DNA of 64,000 nt, from assembly GCF_030272615.1 (NCBI RefSeq), contig NC_081415.1, positions 378,561,892 through 378,625,891 of the forward strand. Reading direction: 5' to 3'. This document shows, one piece after another, positions 35,831 to 46,803 of this stretch. Position 1 is the first letter of the stretch, and every line of letters starts with the position of its first letter. Position numbers and translations under genes: made by a program. The notes beneath the pieces are model-generated. The model had not been told where the DNA came from. It was given only the letters and a program-made list of their open reading frames with translations, and did not search any database. The stretch is from Cryptomeria japonica (taxonomy: Eukaryota; Streptophyta; Pinopsida; Cupressales; Cupressaceae).

Positions 35831-37859
35831 TCCTTTCATTTTTTGGATTCTGCATTACAACCAAAAGTGGTGTTGTAGTAGCACACCGTCTCCATCCCAA
35901 CTTCATAATTGGGGAATCTCTTGACATACCAGTTTGACCATCTTCTTCTGGTCATGTTGCTATGATTAACAACCATAACTAGTGGACCTCTTGATCTTAT
36001 GGGAACAAAATATCTTCTAATTTTGTTCAATGCAATATTTTGTCTCTCATATGCTATATATCCATTTCTATGTTGAGCATAGCTACTAAACTGATAGCCA
36101 TGTGACTGCAAGTTAATGCTTCTACAGTTATGACTTTTATGACCAAAGCCATTACACCTTCAATAGATGACATTATTTTTTCTAGGAAGAACATACTGTC
36201 TATTCCTAGATATTATTTTGCATTCATCTGCCCTATGGCCATATTCCTTACATGCAAAACAGTAACCAGAAAGAGAAGGCACATTACTTACAAATTTGTT
36301 TTGCCAAGCTTGAGGAGACCTTACTGGTTTAGTGTTTCTTTTTCTGCTTCTCTGGGTATGAATCCTGGGTTGTCCATGCTTTGCAGATCTTCCATCTGAT
36401 CTCTTCTTCTACCATGCTTGTCTTGACTTGGTAGTAGCAGCATTTCTTTGTCTTCTACTGGTAGGAGGTCTTCTCTTGTTCATGCTACCAGTAACACTGT
36501 CTTCCCTCATCTTTCCCTTTCCCTTCAGATCTGCATTGTATCTCCATGTAGCACCAATTTTCCTCTTCATGTCTTCAGCGGTTGAAGCTAGGTCAACCTT
36601 CTTTCTTGGAGTATCCTTGACTGTGAAGGTTTGACTTTTTCCATTTTCATTTGAGGAGACAAATTGAATATCTTTGTGGGAGGTCTCCTTTCTTGTAGAG
36701 TATTCACCAGTACCACATCCTAATCCTCCATTGTCCTTGGAATGTTTCTGTTGGCTTAACATCTTATCCAAGGCTTCAGTGCCACCATCATACTTCTTTC
36801 TCAATTGGAGCTCATCTTGACATTTCTCAAGTTCTTTCCTAAGGGAATCCATTTCACCTATTATTTGTTGATGCTCTTTATCCTTTGTCTCTATCTTAGC
36901 CTTTAGATCTTTGCACTTGCATTCCTTGGTGTCTTTTTATTGAGTCTTTAACTTTGAGATACACTTCTTAGAATCTTCAAGGCATCTGATCAACTGGTTT
37001 TTCTCAACAACTGCAGCCTTCTTAAACAACTTGTATTCATTCCTCAGAATCCCCATTTCACTTTCCTTGGAGTCCAAGACTGACTTCAAATCATTGGTCA
37101 ATCTCATTGCCTCTTCTAGTTGAGTGGTCAATAAACTAACCTTTTGGTTTGAATCTTCAAGGCAGGTTCTCAACTTGCTACACTCTTCATGAACTGATAT
37201 CTTGTAATCCTTAAGTTCATTTCTAACATTTTTTAGTTCATCAAGGGTGCTTAGCAGCTCACCTTCTAGATCCACTTATGCACCTTCTTCTTCTTCTTCT
37301 TCTTCACTTCCCAATAGATCTTGTTGGCTAGATCTATCTATCTTGTCTCCTTCCTCTTCTTCTTCTTCAATATCACTATCAAACACGTCATACCGGTGGG
37401 ATCTATCTACATTATCCCCTTTTGATGTGTGACTCTCAATTTCTATCTCATGGGCCATGAAGAGATGAGTCTCCACATCACCAATGCTACTGCAACAATC
37501 TAAACTACCCCTGTCATCTGCACATGTATCTACTGCATTGTTCTTCTCACTCTCACAAGTTGATTCAGTGGTGTAGGGTTCATTTCCATAGAGTTTCTTT
37601 AGTCTATCCCATATAATTTTTGTCAATTTACACTTATCCACATGTATCTAGACACTTATCCACCTGTATCATCATTGCACTTGTATCTTCTTTCTTCTTC
37701 AAGACTGGTAAGAGGACTAAAATTCCTAGGGAGACCATTAACAACTGCCATCTAGACATCATAACCTAGGGAGGATAGGGAGACTTCCATTCTGCAACTC
37801 CAAATGGCATAATTAGATCCATTAAAAACTGGAGCAGGGATTGACACTAAACAAAGCAT
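35831..37859 (-). pseudogene. Element A gag: copia-type N-terminus, coiled coil, zinc knuckles
   Basis: The frame starts at 37859. The N-terminal part reads PAPVFNGSNYAIWSCRMEV and SLSSLGYDV, the DUF4219-like start of copia-type gag. After a frameshift or deletion near 37670 it continues TKIIWDRLKKLYGNEPY. An acidic stretch with glutamate runs (37400-37280), a coiled coil of about 150 residues (37275-36780; heptads such as LDELKNVRNELKDYK) and a basic region follow. Two zinc knuckles come next: CFACKEYGHRADEC near 36265-36224 and a damaged one ending CNGFGHKSHNC near 36155. From 37641 to 35836 the frame is constant, broken by stops at about 37276, 36935 and 36407. No pol follows. Confidence 0.75.
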
Positions 37860-37918
37860 TGTGTCCTTAAGACAGAATCTAACCAAGTTGGAGAAAGCTC
37901 ATCTAACTTGGAACCTAG

Positions 37919-37932
37919 GCTCTAATACCAAT
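37919..37932 (-). other. Primer binding site of element A
   Basis: The minus strand reads AATTGGTATTAGAGCC directly after the LTR end, one change from the TTGGTATCAGAGCC of copia-2. Confidence 0.85.
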
Positions 37933-39621
37933 TGTTAGACACAATGCACCACTAAGAGGGGGGTGAATTAGTGGTTCTCAAAATTTTCCCTTAAACTATC
38001 CTTTGTGAGCATATCGGTAATTAGATCTAACTCAAAATAGACTTACCGGTTAGTGGGGAGACCAACTCAAATGCAAACACACAAAGGGACATCACATAAC
38101 ACTAGTGTATATGAGGAAAACCCAAGATGGGAAAAACTTCAATGAGCAATGCTACTGGAGTTTACTACTCCAATCTAGCCTCACAATGAATCTTTGTTAC
38201 AATGTTTAAGGATTCATCCCAAGGAGATAAAATCCCTAATTTAGGGCACCGACCCAAGGGGCACCAACCCTTGATTTAGGGCACTAACCCAAGGAGCACC
38301 AACCCCTGACTTTTTTATGGGCTACAACCCAAAGGAGCTACAACCCCTGCATCGAGCTGCAACTCAATGATCTCAATGATAACTTCAAAATACAAAATTA
38401 ATCATACTGTTACAAGTGAGTCTTGTAACCATCTCATATACCTCACTATGCTGGCGAGAAACCTTGTTTGCTACACCGATACACCACTCTTTTTGCTGCT
38501 TTTCTTGCTAGTAAACTCTATCAATTCACCTTTCCTCTATTCTTCTCTACTAGATCTCCTCCTCAGTGCTCTTCTCTTTACTAATACTCTTCTCTACCGA
38601 TTCGATGTCTGCCCTCTTTCTAGCTTCATTCACTTCTGCTCTGTCGATATCTACACTACCGGTTCCTGCACTGCTACCAATTGAACACTTTAACCTGGTT
38701 CTCCCTCACACTCAGTCTCTTCTCAGATATTCGTTGAGAACTTGATTGATTTTTTCTCACATGTAGAAGTAACACACAATCTCTTCGCAACAGCACTATC
38801 TTCCTCTATTTAGTAGCACTACTCTCTCATCCAACAACAAGCTTCTCTAATTTTGGCTTGCATATTTATAGCCTGGTTTTCCCACCAAAAGCCAATTCAA
38901 ATCTCAAGTGGTTAGGTTTTCCTTACTTTCCTCAAGGCAAACCACATCCAATCAGATCTTGTCTGATCTGATCTATAAGACAACCAACTGTACATTTCCG
39001 CCATTGTTGCGCCTTCCAATACACATCCTCTAATCTTAAAAACCACAACCTCATCTCTCGACCTGCCTCTGTCAAAATGCCATTAATTTTTCTGCTGTTT
39101 CCTTCTCAAGGTCATCTCACAATGTGATTTTCTTTCTTAGATCAAGGCGCCAACAACTCCCTAATTTGTCTTAGTCGCTCATTATTCCTTGAGGTGCACT
39201 CTTTTGATCTGATCCATAAATCAATGGATCCATAATGAATGCACAATAGTAGAGACACCCATCTCTACATGGCACTCCATCGACCTCTACATGCTTTCCA
39301 CCTTATATCCTCATGGCATCCAAGTTGACCAACTGCTAGCTTGGATTGGTGTGTCAGTTCAGGTATCATTGACCAAACACTCAACCGGTTCACTAACCCT
39401 GCTGGTTAAACCCTCAAACCAGTCTATCATCAACCTTGCACTCTGCTTCTCTTCCAGTGGACTACTCAATCAGCCAACACTCTTGCTCACCTGCCTTAAG
39501 CACATCTTCATCAGATGGGGAGTCCTCTACATTTGCACCTTGTCTTTTCCTTGAACAACTCGAACCATATCTCTACTAGTTTGTCAAGGTGACAAACTCA
39601 TCACTCTTCTTTTGTACTGAC
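37933..39621 (-). repeat. Right LTR of element A, first part (continues at 54156-54721)
   Basis: Matches 32118 onward from TGTTAGACACAATG to TTTTGTACTGAC, where copia-2 is inserted. The remainder, starting ATCTCAACATGCCTTC, resumes after the second CTGAC copy. Confidence 0.9.
39617..39621. repeat. Target-site duplication CTGAC of copia-2 (left)
   Basis: CTGAC occurs here and at 54151-54155. The uninterrupted LTR at 33826 reads GTACTGGCATCTC at the same point, confirming the empty site. Confidence 0.93.
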
Positions 39622-40689
39622 TGTTGGTATTTTGGTATGGTTTTGTCATTGATGTCAACACCTACTAAAACACTAGCACTTTGGAGATCCAGCAACAATC
39701 ACTGGCAAGCAAGTAACTATTGCACAGTTACTGGTATTTGATACACTGGCAAGATATAATGATCATCGGCACTTTGAATGGCATGGAAAACACTTGGTAA
39801 TGTCGAAGACATCATCTGGGCATCTTGTCCTGGAGTTTTGTTCATTGGTATATTCATAGTTGCATATTTGTTGTTACTGGCAAATAGGTCTAGGGTTACA
39901 TCGACAGGTTTATCTTTTCCAGATCAACATGGCATGCTATGGAGATGATTAATTATTGTTGTAAATGCATTAAGCTGACATGTTCAATCGGTTATTGCAT
40001 CAGATATTATATTGTTTGTAAAATGTTTTTATTGTAATAACTTATAGAGTTGACCTACTAAAATTGGTCTTAGGTTATGGTATAAATGTAAGATCTTATT
40101 TGTAAGATCAAATGTGGAATGCGAAAAAGGATTGTGTGAAGGTATATGCAAGATTAAGCAGAGCTATACATGCAGACATCATCTGAAGATTTAAGGAGGG
40201 TTTTTATGGAAGCATACCATCATTACACCAGTACTGAATCTAGCATATGAAGATGCTATTTTGTGCAGTACATTCTTATTGGATTTAACCATCCAACTAT
40301 AGTCAGTGTGACTCACATTTTGTGATTGAGTAGTGAGCTCTAGGTTGTTGGCCTTTCTGCATGTGTAGACCCCATTTATGTACACTTACTATCTGCAGTA
40401 GTATCATCTGATTGTGGGTAAGGTTTCCCACTGTGGTTTTTCCCCTTACAGGGTTTCCACGTACAAATATTGGTGTTATGTGTTGTGGATGACTTTGTGT
40501 TTATGTTTCATGCACTAATCCTTACCGGTATAGCAATTAACTATTATAACTGTCTATCGACATACTGAACTGGTTTACCGGTATTAAGTATTAAATTGGT
40601 TAAATTGTTTTTGGTTTAAATTTATTTGACAATTGATTCACCACCCCCCCCCCCCCCCCCCGGCTCTTAGTTGTCTCCAGGACCTAACA
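39622..40689 (+). repeat. Left (5') LTR of copia-2
   Basis: 1068 bases, TGTTGGTATTTTGG to ACCTAACA. It contains an uninterrupted run of about 18 cytosines at 40644-40661 in the conserved pyrimidine block near its 3' end. The first 160 bases differ from the right LTR at around a dozen sites by eye. Confidence 0.93.
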
Positions 40690-40705
40690 ATTGGTATCAG
40701 AGCCT
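40690..40705 (+). other. Primer binding site of copia-2 (initiator tRNA-Met)
   Basis: ATTGGTATCAGAGCC directly follows the LTR, a clean match to the plant initiator tRNA-Met site. Confidence 0.93.
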
Positions 40706-40745
40706 AGTCCTCTTTTGCAGAAGTTTAACAGCTTGAGGAGATCCA

Positions 40746-41740
40746 ATGTCTACTAATTATTTCAGGAAGGACAGTCCTAAACTTGATGGAACCAACTATG
40801 GCATATGGAGATCAGAATGGAGACACATCTAAATTGCATTGGAAAAGACATCTGGGAAGTTACAAATAATGGTTATACAGCTGCTGTACCAGGTCAGCCC
40901 AGTCCAGCTAACTTGACAAAAGATGAGGAAAATAATTGCAAAGCAAGAGAAGCACTTTTGAGCGCATTATCATATCAACAAATCATGGGACTATCAGATA
41001 GGTCTACTGCTAAAGCTATTTGGGATCATTTGGAAACACTGAATGAAGGAGATTCCATAGTCAAAATTGCAAAACTTGAAAGCTTCCAAGTCAGGTATGA
41101 ACATCTGAAAATGGAAGAAGATGAAAGGATTTATGCTTTTATGGAAAGAGTAAATGAAATTGTTTTGGGTATTAAATGTTGTGGAGGAACCTTAAGTGAG
41201 GATGAAATTGTTTCAAAAGTTTTAAGAGGATTGCCACCGGCATATAAAATGAAATTCACTACTATAAATGAGTTAAGAATAATGTCTAATACATTAGTTA
41301 CTAGGGATACATTGATTGGAAAACTTTCAACTTTTGAAATTGAAGAATTTGGTCTTGTTGCTACTATAAAGACAGATTTGGCCTTTAAAGCATCAACATC
41401 ATTTGCTCCATCATTTGACAATTCTAATTGGAAAGCCTTTTATGCAAAAGAACTTGAAGAAAGTAGGAAAGAAAATGAAGAACTTGAAGAACTTGAAGCA
41501 CTATTTGCAAGGAAAATGCCTAAAGGTCCAGTTGGAAGTAAGTATGAAGGTAAAGCACCCTTTAAATGTTTTAACTACAATAAGATTGGTCATATGGCTT
41601 CAAGATGCCCTGATAGACATGCTAGACTAAGAGAAGAAGCCAGAAGAATGTACAAGCCTAACCCTATATATCAGAGATACAGATTTAAGAAGAATAAAGA
41701 CAAATCTTGTTACATTGCTGATGAAGGTGTGACTGACTGA
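40746..41740 (+). pseudogene. Copia-2 gag, two frameshifts
   Basis: ATG at 40746 begins MSTNYFRKDSPKLDGTNYGI. A one-base loss near 40809 (TGGAGATC against TGGAAGATC in copia-1) shifts frame, and the rest is open to 41740: MEIRMETHLNCIG, AIWDHLETLNEGDS, ERIYAFMERVNEIVLG, FARKMPKGPVGSKYEG and the knuckle-like CFNYNKIGHMASRC. A second shift near 41737 separates gag from pol. The protein is gag-sized for copia and lacks the serine run of copia-1. Confidence 0.9.
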
Positions 41741-42755
41741 TGATTCTGATGAGGATCCAATAGACAATGGATGGGTTTTTGTTGCTATAATAGAAGATCA
41801 ACCGATACCTACTGCTCAACCGGTAGTATAGGCCCTGGCAGCTAAAGTTTAAGTAAAGGATGAATGGATCATTGATTCAGGATGCTCACATCATATGACA
41901 GGAGACAAAGGTAAATTCTTGAACTTTCAAGAATACAATGGAGGCTTAATGAGATTCGGAGATGACAAAGCTTGTTCAATCAAAGGTAAGGGTTCAATAT
42001 CTCTTGATGGTAAGCATAACACTAACAATGTCTACTATGTTCAAGGATTAAAGCATAATCTTTTGAGTGTTGGTCAATTAGTTGAGAAAGGATTTCAGTT
42101 ACAATTTAAAAATGGAAAATGCAAAATCATGAACAAAACTAGTTTGGAAATTGCAACTGGTAATCAGACTAGAGTTAATATCTTTCATTTCAATAACAAT
42201 GAAAAGACATGCTTAATTGCACATATAGATGAAATTTGGTTATGGCATAAGAGACTCTATCATGTAAACTTTGATTGCATGGTAAAGATCAGTACTATTA
42301 AGGCAGTTAGAGATTTACCTAAAATTGTCAAACCTCAGAATATAGTATGTAAGGAATGTCAATTTGGAAAACAAGTTAGAGCTAGTTTCAAAAGTATTCT
42401 AGAAAAATAAAATAATGCTCTTGATTTGATTCACACTGATTTATGAGGTCCAGCTAGAACTAAAAGCTTACAAGGTGATAGATATTTCATGCTAATCATT
42501 GATGACTATTCTAGAATGTGTTGGGTTACTTTTCTTAGAGAAAAATCAGAAGCACTTGGAAAGTTCAAACTGTTCAAAGCATTGGTTGAAAATGAAATCG
42601 GTAAGAAAATCAAATGTTTAAGATCAAATCAAGGAGGTGAATTTAAATCTAAGGAATTTAATACATTCTGTGAAGTGAATGGAATCAGAAGACAGCTATC
42701 AGCACCTTGAACACCATAGCAGAATGGAGTTGTTGAAAGGAAAAACAGAACTATC
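41741..42755 (+). pseudogene. Copia-2 protease and integrase, stops
   Basis: Protease DEWIIDSGCSHHMTGD at about 41859-41906 keeps the DSG catalytic motif. GAG-pre-integrase carries LWHKRLYHVNFDCMV near 42240. The integrase core has the ALDLIHTDL aspartate, FMLIIDDYSRMCWVTF and [11 protein letters not shown] with the catalytic glutamate at 42735-42737. Stops at about 41829, 41851, 42408, 42444, 42707 and 42717 interrupt the frame. The stop at 42717 falls at the first glutamine of the conserved TPQQNG motif. Confidence 0.9.
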
Positions 42756-44897
42756 TTGGATGCAGCAAGAAGTATGTTATCAGAAGAAAACCTACCACAT
42801 GTGTATTGGAGAGAAGCAGTCAACACAATGGTCTATACATTTAAAAAAGTTCACATCAAAGGTGAAACTGATAAGACCCCTCATGAACTATGGTTTGGTA
42901 ATACTCCTACTCTTAAGTATTTCAGAATTTTTGGAAGTAAATGTTATATCAAAAGAGATGAGTATATTGGCAAATTTGATCCTAGAAGTGATGAAGGAAT
43001 ATTTATTGGTTATTCATCTAAGAGAAAAGCATATAGATGTTTTAACAAGAGATTGCGAAAAATTGTTGAGAGTACAAATGTAAAGATTGATGAACAATTC
43101 AGAGGAACTTCAAGGTATATAGACTCTGAATCGGCAATAGAAATTTTGACAAATGAACCTACTCTAAATACACTAGTACAGAATGAAGATCCAGTTACCC
43201 CGATATCATCTGAGGATTCCATAGTAATTGAGGAACAACAACAAACTAAGACACCCCGGTATGTAAGACTGAATCATTCCGAAGATCAGATAATTGGAAA
43301 CAAGTTTAAAGGAGTTATGACAAGAGGAATATTGGAAAACAAAGAGGTATGTCTTATTTCTCAAATTGAACCATCATCTGTTAATGAGGCATGTGAAGAT
43401 AAATTTTGGATTGAAGCTATGGAAGAAGAATTAGAACAAATTGAGAAAAACAACACTTGGACATTAGTTCCCCGGCCTAAAGATAAAAATGTAATTGGAA
43501 CCAAATGGGTATTTAGAAAAAAACTTAATGAAGATGGTAAGGTTGTCAAAAATAAAGCAAGACTAGTGTGTAAGGGATATTCTCATAAAGAAGGAGTTGA
43601 TTACAATGAAACCTTTGCACCAGTAGCTAGAATTGAGGCAATCGGATTATTTTTGGATTTTGCAGCACACAAGAACTACAAAGTTTATCAAATGGATATT
43701 AAATGTGCATTTTTGAATGGAGATCTTGAAGAGGAAGTATACATTGAACAACCTGATGGATTTTCTTTGATAGATGACAATGATATGGTTTGTAGGTTAA
43801 GAAAAACTTTGTATGGACTAAAACAAGCTCCAAGAGCTTGGTATGCAAGATTGGATAAGTATCTTTTAAAGATTGGTTTTACTAAAGGAAATGCAGACAA
43901 CAATTTATATTATAAAGTAACTAATGATGACATCTTGATTATAGAAGTATTTGTTGATGATATAATCTTTGGAGGAGAAGATGGATTATGTAGGGAATTT
44001 TCTATTAAAATGCAGCAAGAATTTGAAATGTCTATGATTGGAGAAATAAAATTCTTTTTAGGATTGCAGATTTCACAGACTGATAAAGGTATATTCTTGA
44101 GTCAATCCAAATACTTAAAAGAATTACTAAATAAATTTGTGATGGATAACTCTAAACCGATAAGCACACCTATGACAACAAATGACAAATTATCACAAAG
44201 GGATGAATCTACACCTATTAATCCAACTAGATACGAATCTATGATAGGAGGTTTACTGTATTTGACACAAACCAGACCTGATATTATGAATGCAATATGT
44301 ATTGTTTTAAGATTTCAAAGTAATCCTAGAGAAAATCATGAATCAGTAGTAAAAAGGATTTTCCGATACTTACAAGGCACTATAAATATTGGATTATGGT
44401 ATCCTAGAGATGAAAACTTTGAATTATGTGCATACACAGATGCAAATTGGGCAGGAGATGTGGATGATAGAAAAAGTACCACCGGTGGAGCATTCTTTCT
44501 TGGAAACAGACTAGTTTCTTGGTTGAGTAAGAAACAAAATTGTACATCTTTATCAATAGTAGAATCAGAATATGTTGCAGCAAAAACTAACTGTACACAG
44601 GTACTATGGCTCAAGCAAATGTTGAAAGACATAAAGGTAAAATGCAAGGAACCTATTACTATCTATTGTGATAACATTGCAGCAATTGATATATCTAAGA
44701 ATCCGGTATTACATTTTAAAACCAAACATGTTTCTATCAAACTGAATTTTCTAAGGGAAAAAGTTGAAGCAAAGAAGATAAAACTAGTTTATGTGAATAC
44801 TAAAGAGCAGATTGCAAATATTTTCACTAAACCTCTGCCTAAGGAGACTTTTGAATATCTTAGAGATCAGCTTGGAGTCATACCACCACTGGTATAG
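42756..44897 (+). CDS. Copia-2 integrase end, reverse transcriptase and RNase H (open frame)
   Basis: An open frame of 713 codons from [20 protein letters not shown] to LGVIPPLV and a stop. Reverse transcriptase has [19 protein letters not shown] (about 43458), [40 protein letters not shown] and [12 protein letters not shown], and the catalytic box reads FVDDIIFGG (about 43950) instead of the usual [20 protein letters not shown] and the thumb follow. RNase H has [36 protein letters not shown] and [11 protein letters not shown], ending with [12 protein letters not shown]. All catalytic acids appear present. The annotated first codon is internal to the integrase, so no separate protein is implied. 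Confidence 0.93.
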   Translation: MDAARSMLSEENLPHVYWREAVNTMVYTFKKVHIKGETDKTPHELWFGNTPTLKYFRIFGSKCYIKRDEYIGKFDPRSDEGIFIGYSSKRKAYRCFNKRLRKIVESTNVKIDEQFRGTSRYIDSESAIEILTNEPTLNTLVQNEDPVTPISSEDSIVIEEQQQTKTPRYVRLNHSEDQIIGNKFKGVMTRGILENKEVCLISQIEPSSVNEACEDKFWIEAMEEELEQIEKNNTWTLVPRPKDKNVIGTKWVFRKKLNEDGKVVKNKARLVCKGYSHKEGVDYNETFAPVARIEAIGLFLDFAAHKNYKVYQMDIKCAFLNGDLEEEVYIEQPDGFSLIDDNDMVCRLRKTLYGLKQAPRAWYARLDKYLLKIGFTKGNADNNLYYKVTNDDILIIEVFVDDIIFGGEDGLCREFSIKMQQEFEMSMIGEIKFFLGLQISQTDKGIFLSQSKYLKELLNKFVMDNSKPISTPMTTNDKLSQRDESTPINPTRYESMIGGLLYLTQTRPDIMNAICIVLRFQSNPRENHESVVKRIFRYLQGTINIGLWYPRDENFELCAYTDANWAGDVDDRKSTTGGAFFLGNRLVSWLSKKQNCTSLSIVESEYVAAKTNCTQVLWLKQMLKDIKVKCKEPITIYCDNIAAIDISKNPVLHFKTKHVSIKLNFLREKVEAKKIKLVYVNTKEQIANIFTKPLPKETFEYLRDQLGVIPPLV

Positions 44898-45271
44898 ACT
44901 TAGACAGTTGATGATTGTCATCAACCGATAGAATTAATAGAGAAATCTTTTATTCCAGTCTTTGATGAGGAAGCTACTTCTCAGGGGGAGTAGTTGGTAT
45001 ATTGAGTTGATTGGTATTTTGTATATGAACTTGGTTTTATTGTAACTTTGTCATTTGATGTCAAAGGGGGAGAGATATATATGGAAAAACACATTATCTT
45101 TATTATCTTTTGGGGAGAGATTGGTATGGAAAAACTTTGGAAAACACATGTTGCTCCCAGAGGGAGAGATTGTTGTTTAGGAGAGATTATTACTTTTTGG
45201 TTATAATCTTTTTGGAGATTGTTGGTTTTTGGTACTTGGCATTTCTATTTTGGCACTTTGATGGTTTTTCT
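44898..45271 (+). promoter_or_regulatory. Purine-tract region of copia-2 before element B
   Basis: After RNase H, GGGGGAG-type tracts repeat (about 44983, 45063, 45115 and 45158), as in copia-1. The true polypurine tract AAAGGGGGAGAT is displaced to 53284-53295 by the insertion of B. Confidence 0.7.
45267..45271. repeat. Target-site duplication of element B, left copy (TTTCT)
   Basis: TTTCT here and TTTCC at 53257-53261 differ at the last base. Copia-1 reads TTTTTCCATCTAGTG at the same place, so TTTCC is ancestral and the left copy mutated. Confidence 0.82.
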
Positions 45272-46446
45272 TGTTAGGCCCAATATGGAAAGCTAATGTA
45301 CTAAGAGGGGAGGGGTGAATCAGTACTTCAAATCCTTTTATCAACAATATTTTTACTGTTATGCATAAACCACAAACTGCTGTAACACAACATAACGCCA
45401 AAACAAATAAAATAACAATCATACATGATTCACTCCATAACACATATATCTTGGTTACACAGAAACTCTTGGTTAGAGAGAAAAATTGCGGTGGGGATGG
45501 CACCCACAACTTCACTACTGCAATAATAAAGGTTGTTCGGTTAGAGCTACATGTTCAGCTATTTCTGATAGCTTACCCTATTAGGAGTATCAAGATCTAT
45601 TAGATCTACCTTGCTAAAGGATTTTACAACACTTAAACTAAATGCTACACCTGGTTAGAGGCTTTACAATTTATAGACCTAGTTAGAGTCTTTTACCCTG
45701 TTAAAGGTTTCTCTTATAACTTCAAAATATTTCAATAAAATCTTTACAAATATCTACAACTTTACATATGGAATGTTATAGCAGATTCTATGTGCTCAAA
45801 ATAAGATTACCTTCCTTATAGCATACCTTGGTAACCCATAAAGTAACTCGGTAAACCCTTCTGTTTACTCTGTTCTTTGACTGTTCTCTGAAATCCTTCT
45901 CGGTGACCTTTGTGTCTCTGTAATAGTCATAACACTTAGTGCTTTCTTATGTATCACACATGTCTTGCTTCATACACCTTTGTATATCTTTGTCTATCAC
46001 ACTTTTATCCTTAATCCATGCTGTATAAATAGATCTCTTATGTCGGTGATCTGATTCATTGCTTCAATCTTACAAACATGATTTATCGAATGAATAACTA
46101 TATTAAATATTTCATTGTTTAGATGACCTCAAAGTCATACACAATCTTTAAGTGCAATTTCCAATGTGATAACGGTTCTATGTTCCTCGATCTTGTAACA
46201 CGATTTCCCATGTGTGTCTAGATTCAATGAATCTGGTAACATGTTTCACTCGGTGTATATCAACTTGGTGTATCATTATTTCTGCTCGGTAGACATGGAA
46301 TGTTACTCGGTAGACAACTCGGTGCATATTGGGCTCTATGACTACTTTCTTCTATAACCGACTAAATGTTTCGATAGTAGTAACCGACTAGAGTATATAG
46401 AATGACTTTGGATATAAAACTAATGGCAACTTGATAAGTAGTAACA
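45272..46446 (-). repeat. Left LTR of element B (3' LTR in coding sense)
   Basis: TGTTAGGCCCAATATGG to GTAGTAACA on the plus strand; matches 52065-53256 throughout. Confidence 0.93.
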
Positions 46447-46461
46447 ATCTCCCCTTTTGAC
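46447..46461 (-). other. Polypurine tract of element B
   Basis: The minus strand reads GTCAAAAGGGGAGAT before the LTR start TGTTACTAC. A second tract (TGTCAAAAAGGGGGAG) lies at about 46795-46780, just after the stop of the second frame, echoing the repeated tracts of the copia elements. Confidence 0.83.
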
Positions 46462-46803
46462 ATTAGTTGAGATGTTTGACAAAACTACTTTCAAAGTCAT
46501 AACTCAAAAATTTGTATACTTACAAAATTTGACTAAACAGACAGTCTATACATTAGTCAATGAAATAGTATATTTAGGTATACTCCCCTTATCAATATAC
46601 TGTACAAAACTCTAAGTTAGCATGCTCGGTGATCAATGTTTTGTGATAACTACTTGGTTCACTGCTCTATTCTCTATTCCCTATCAAAATTGACTCTGCA
46701 TTTGAATACTTTGTTTTTCTTAGTATATACTCCCCTTGTATACTAAATTCCCCTATATACTTTGATATGATACTTACTCCCCCTTTTTGACAAACATCAA
46801 AAC

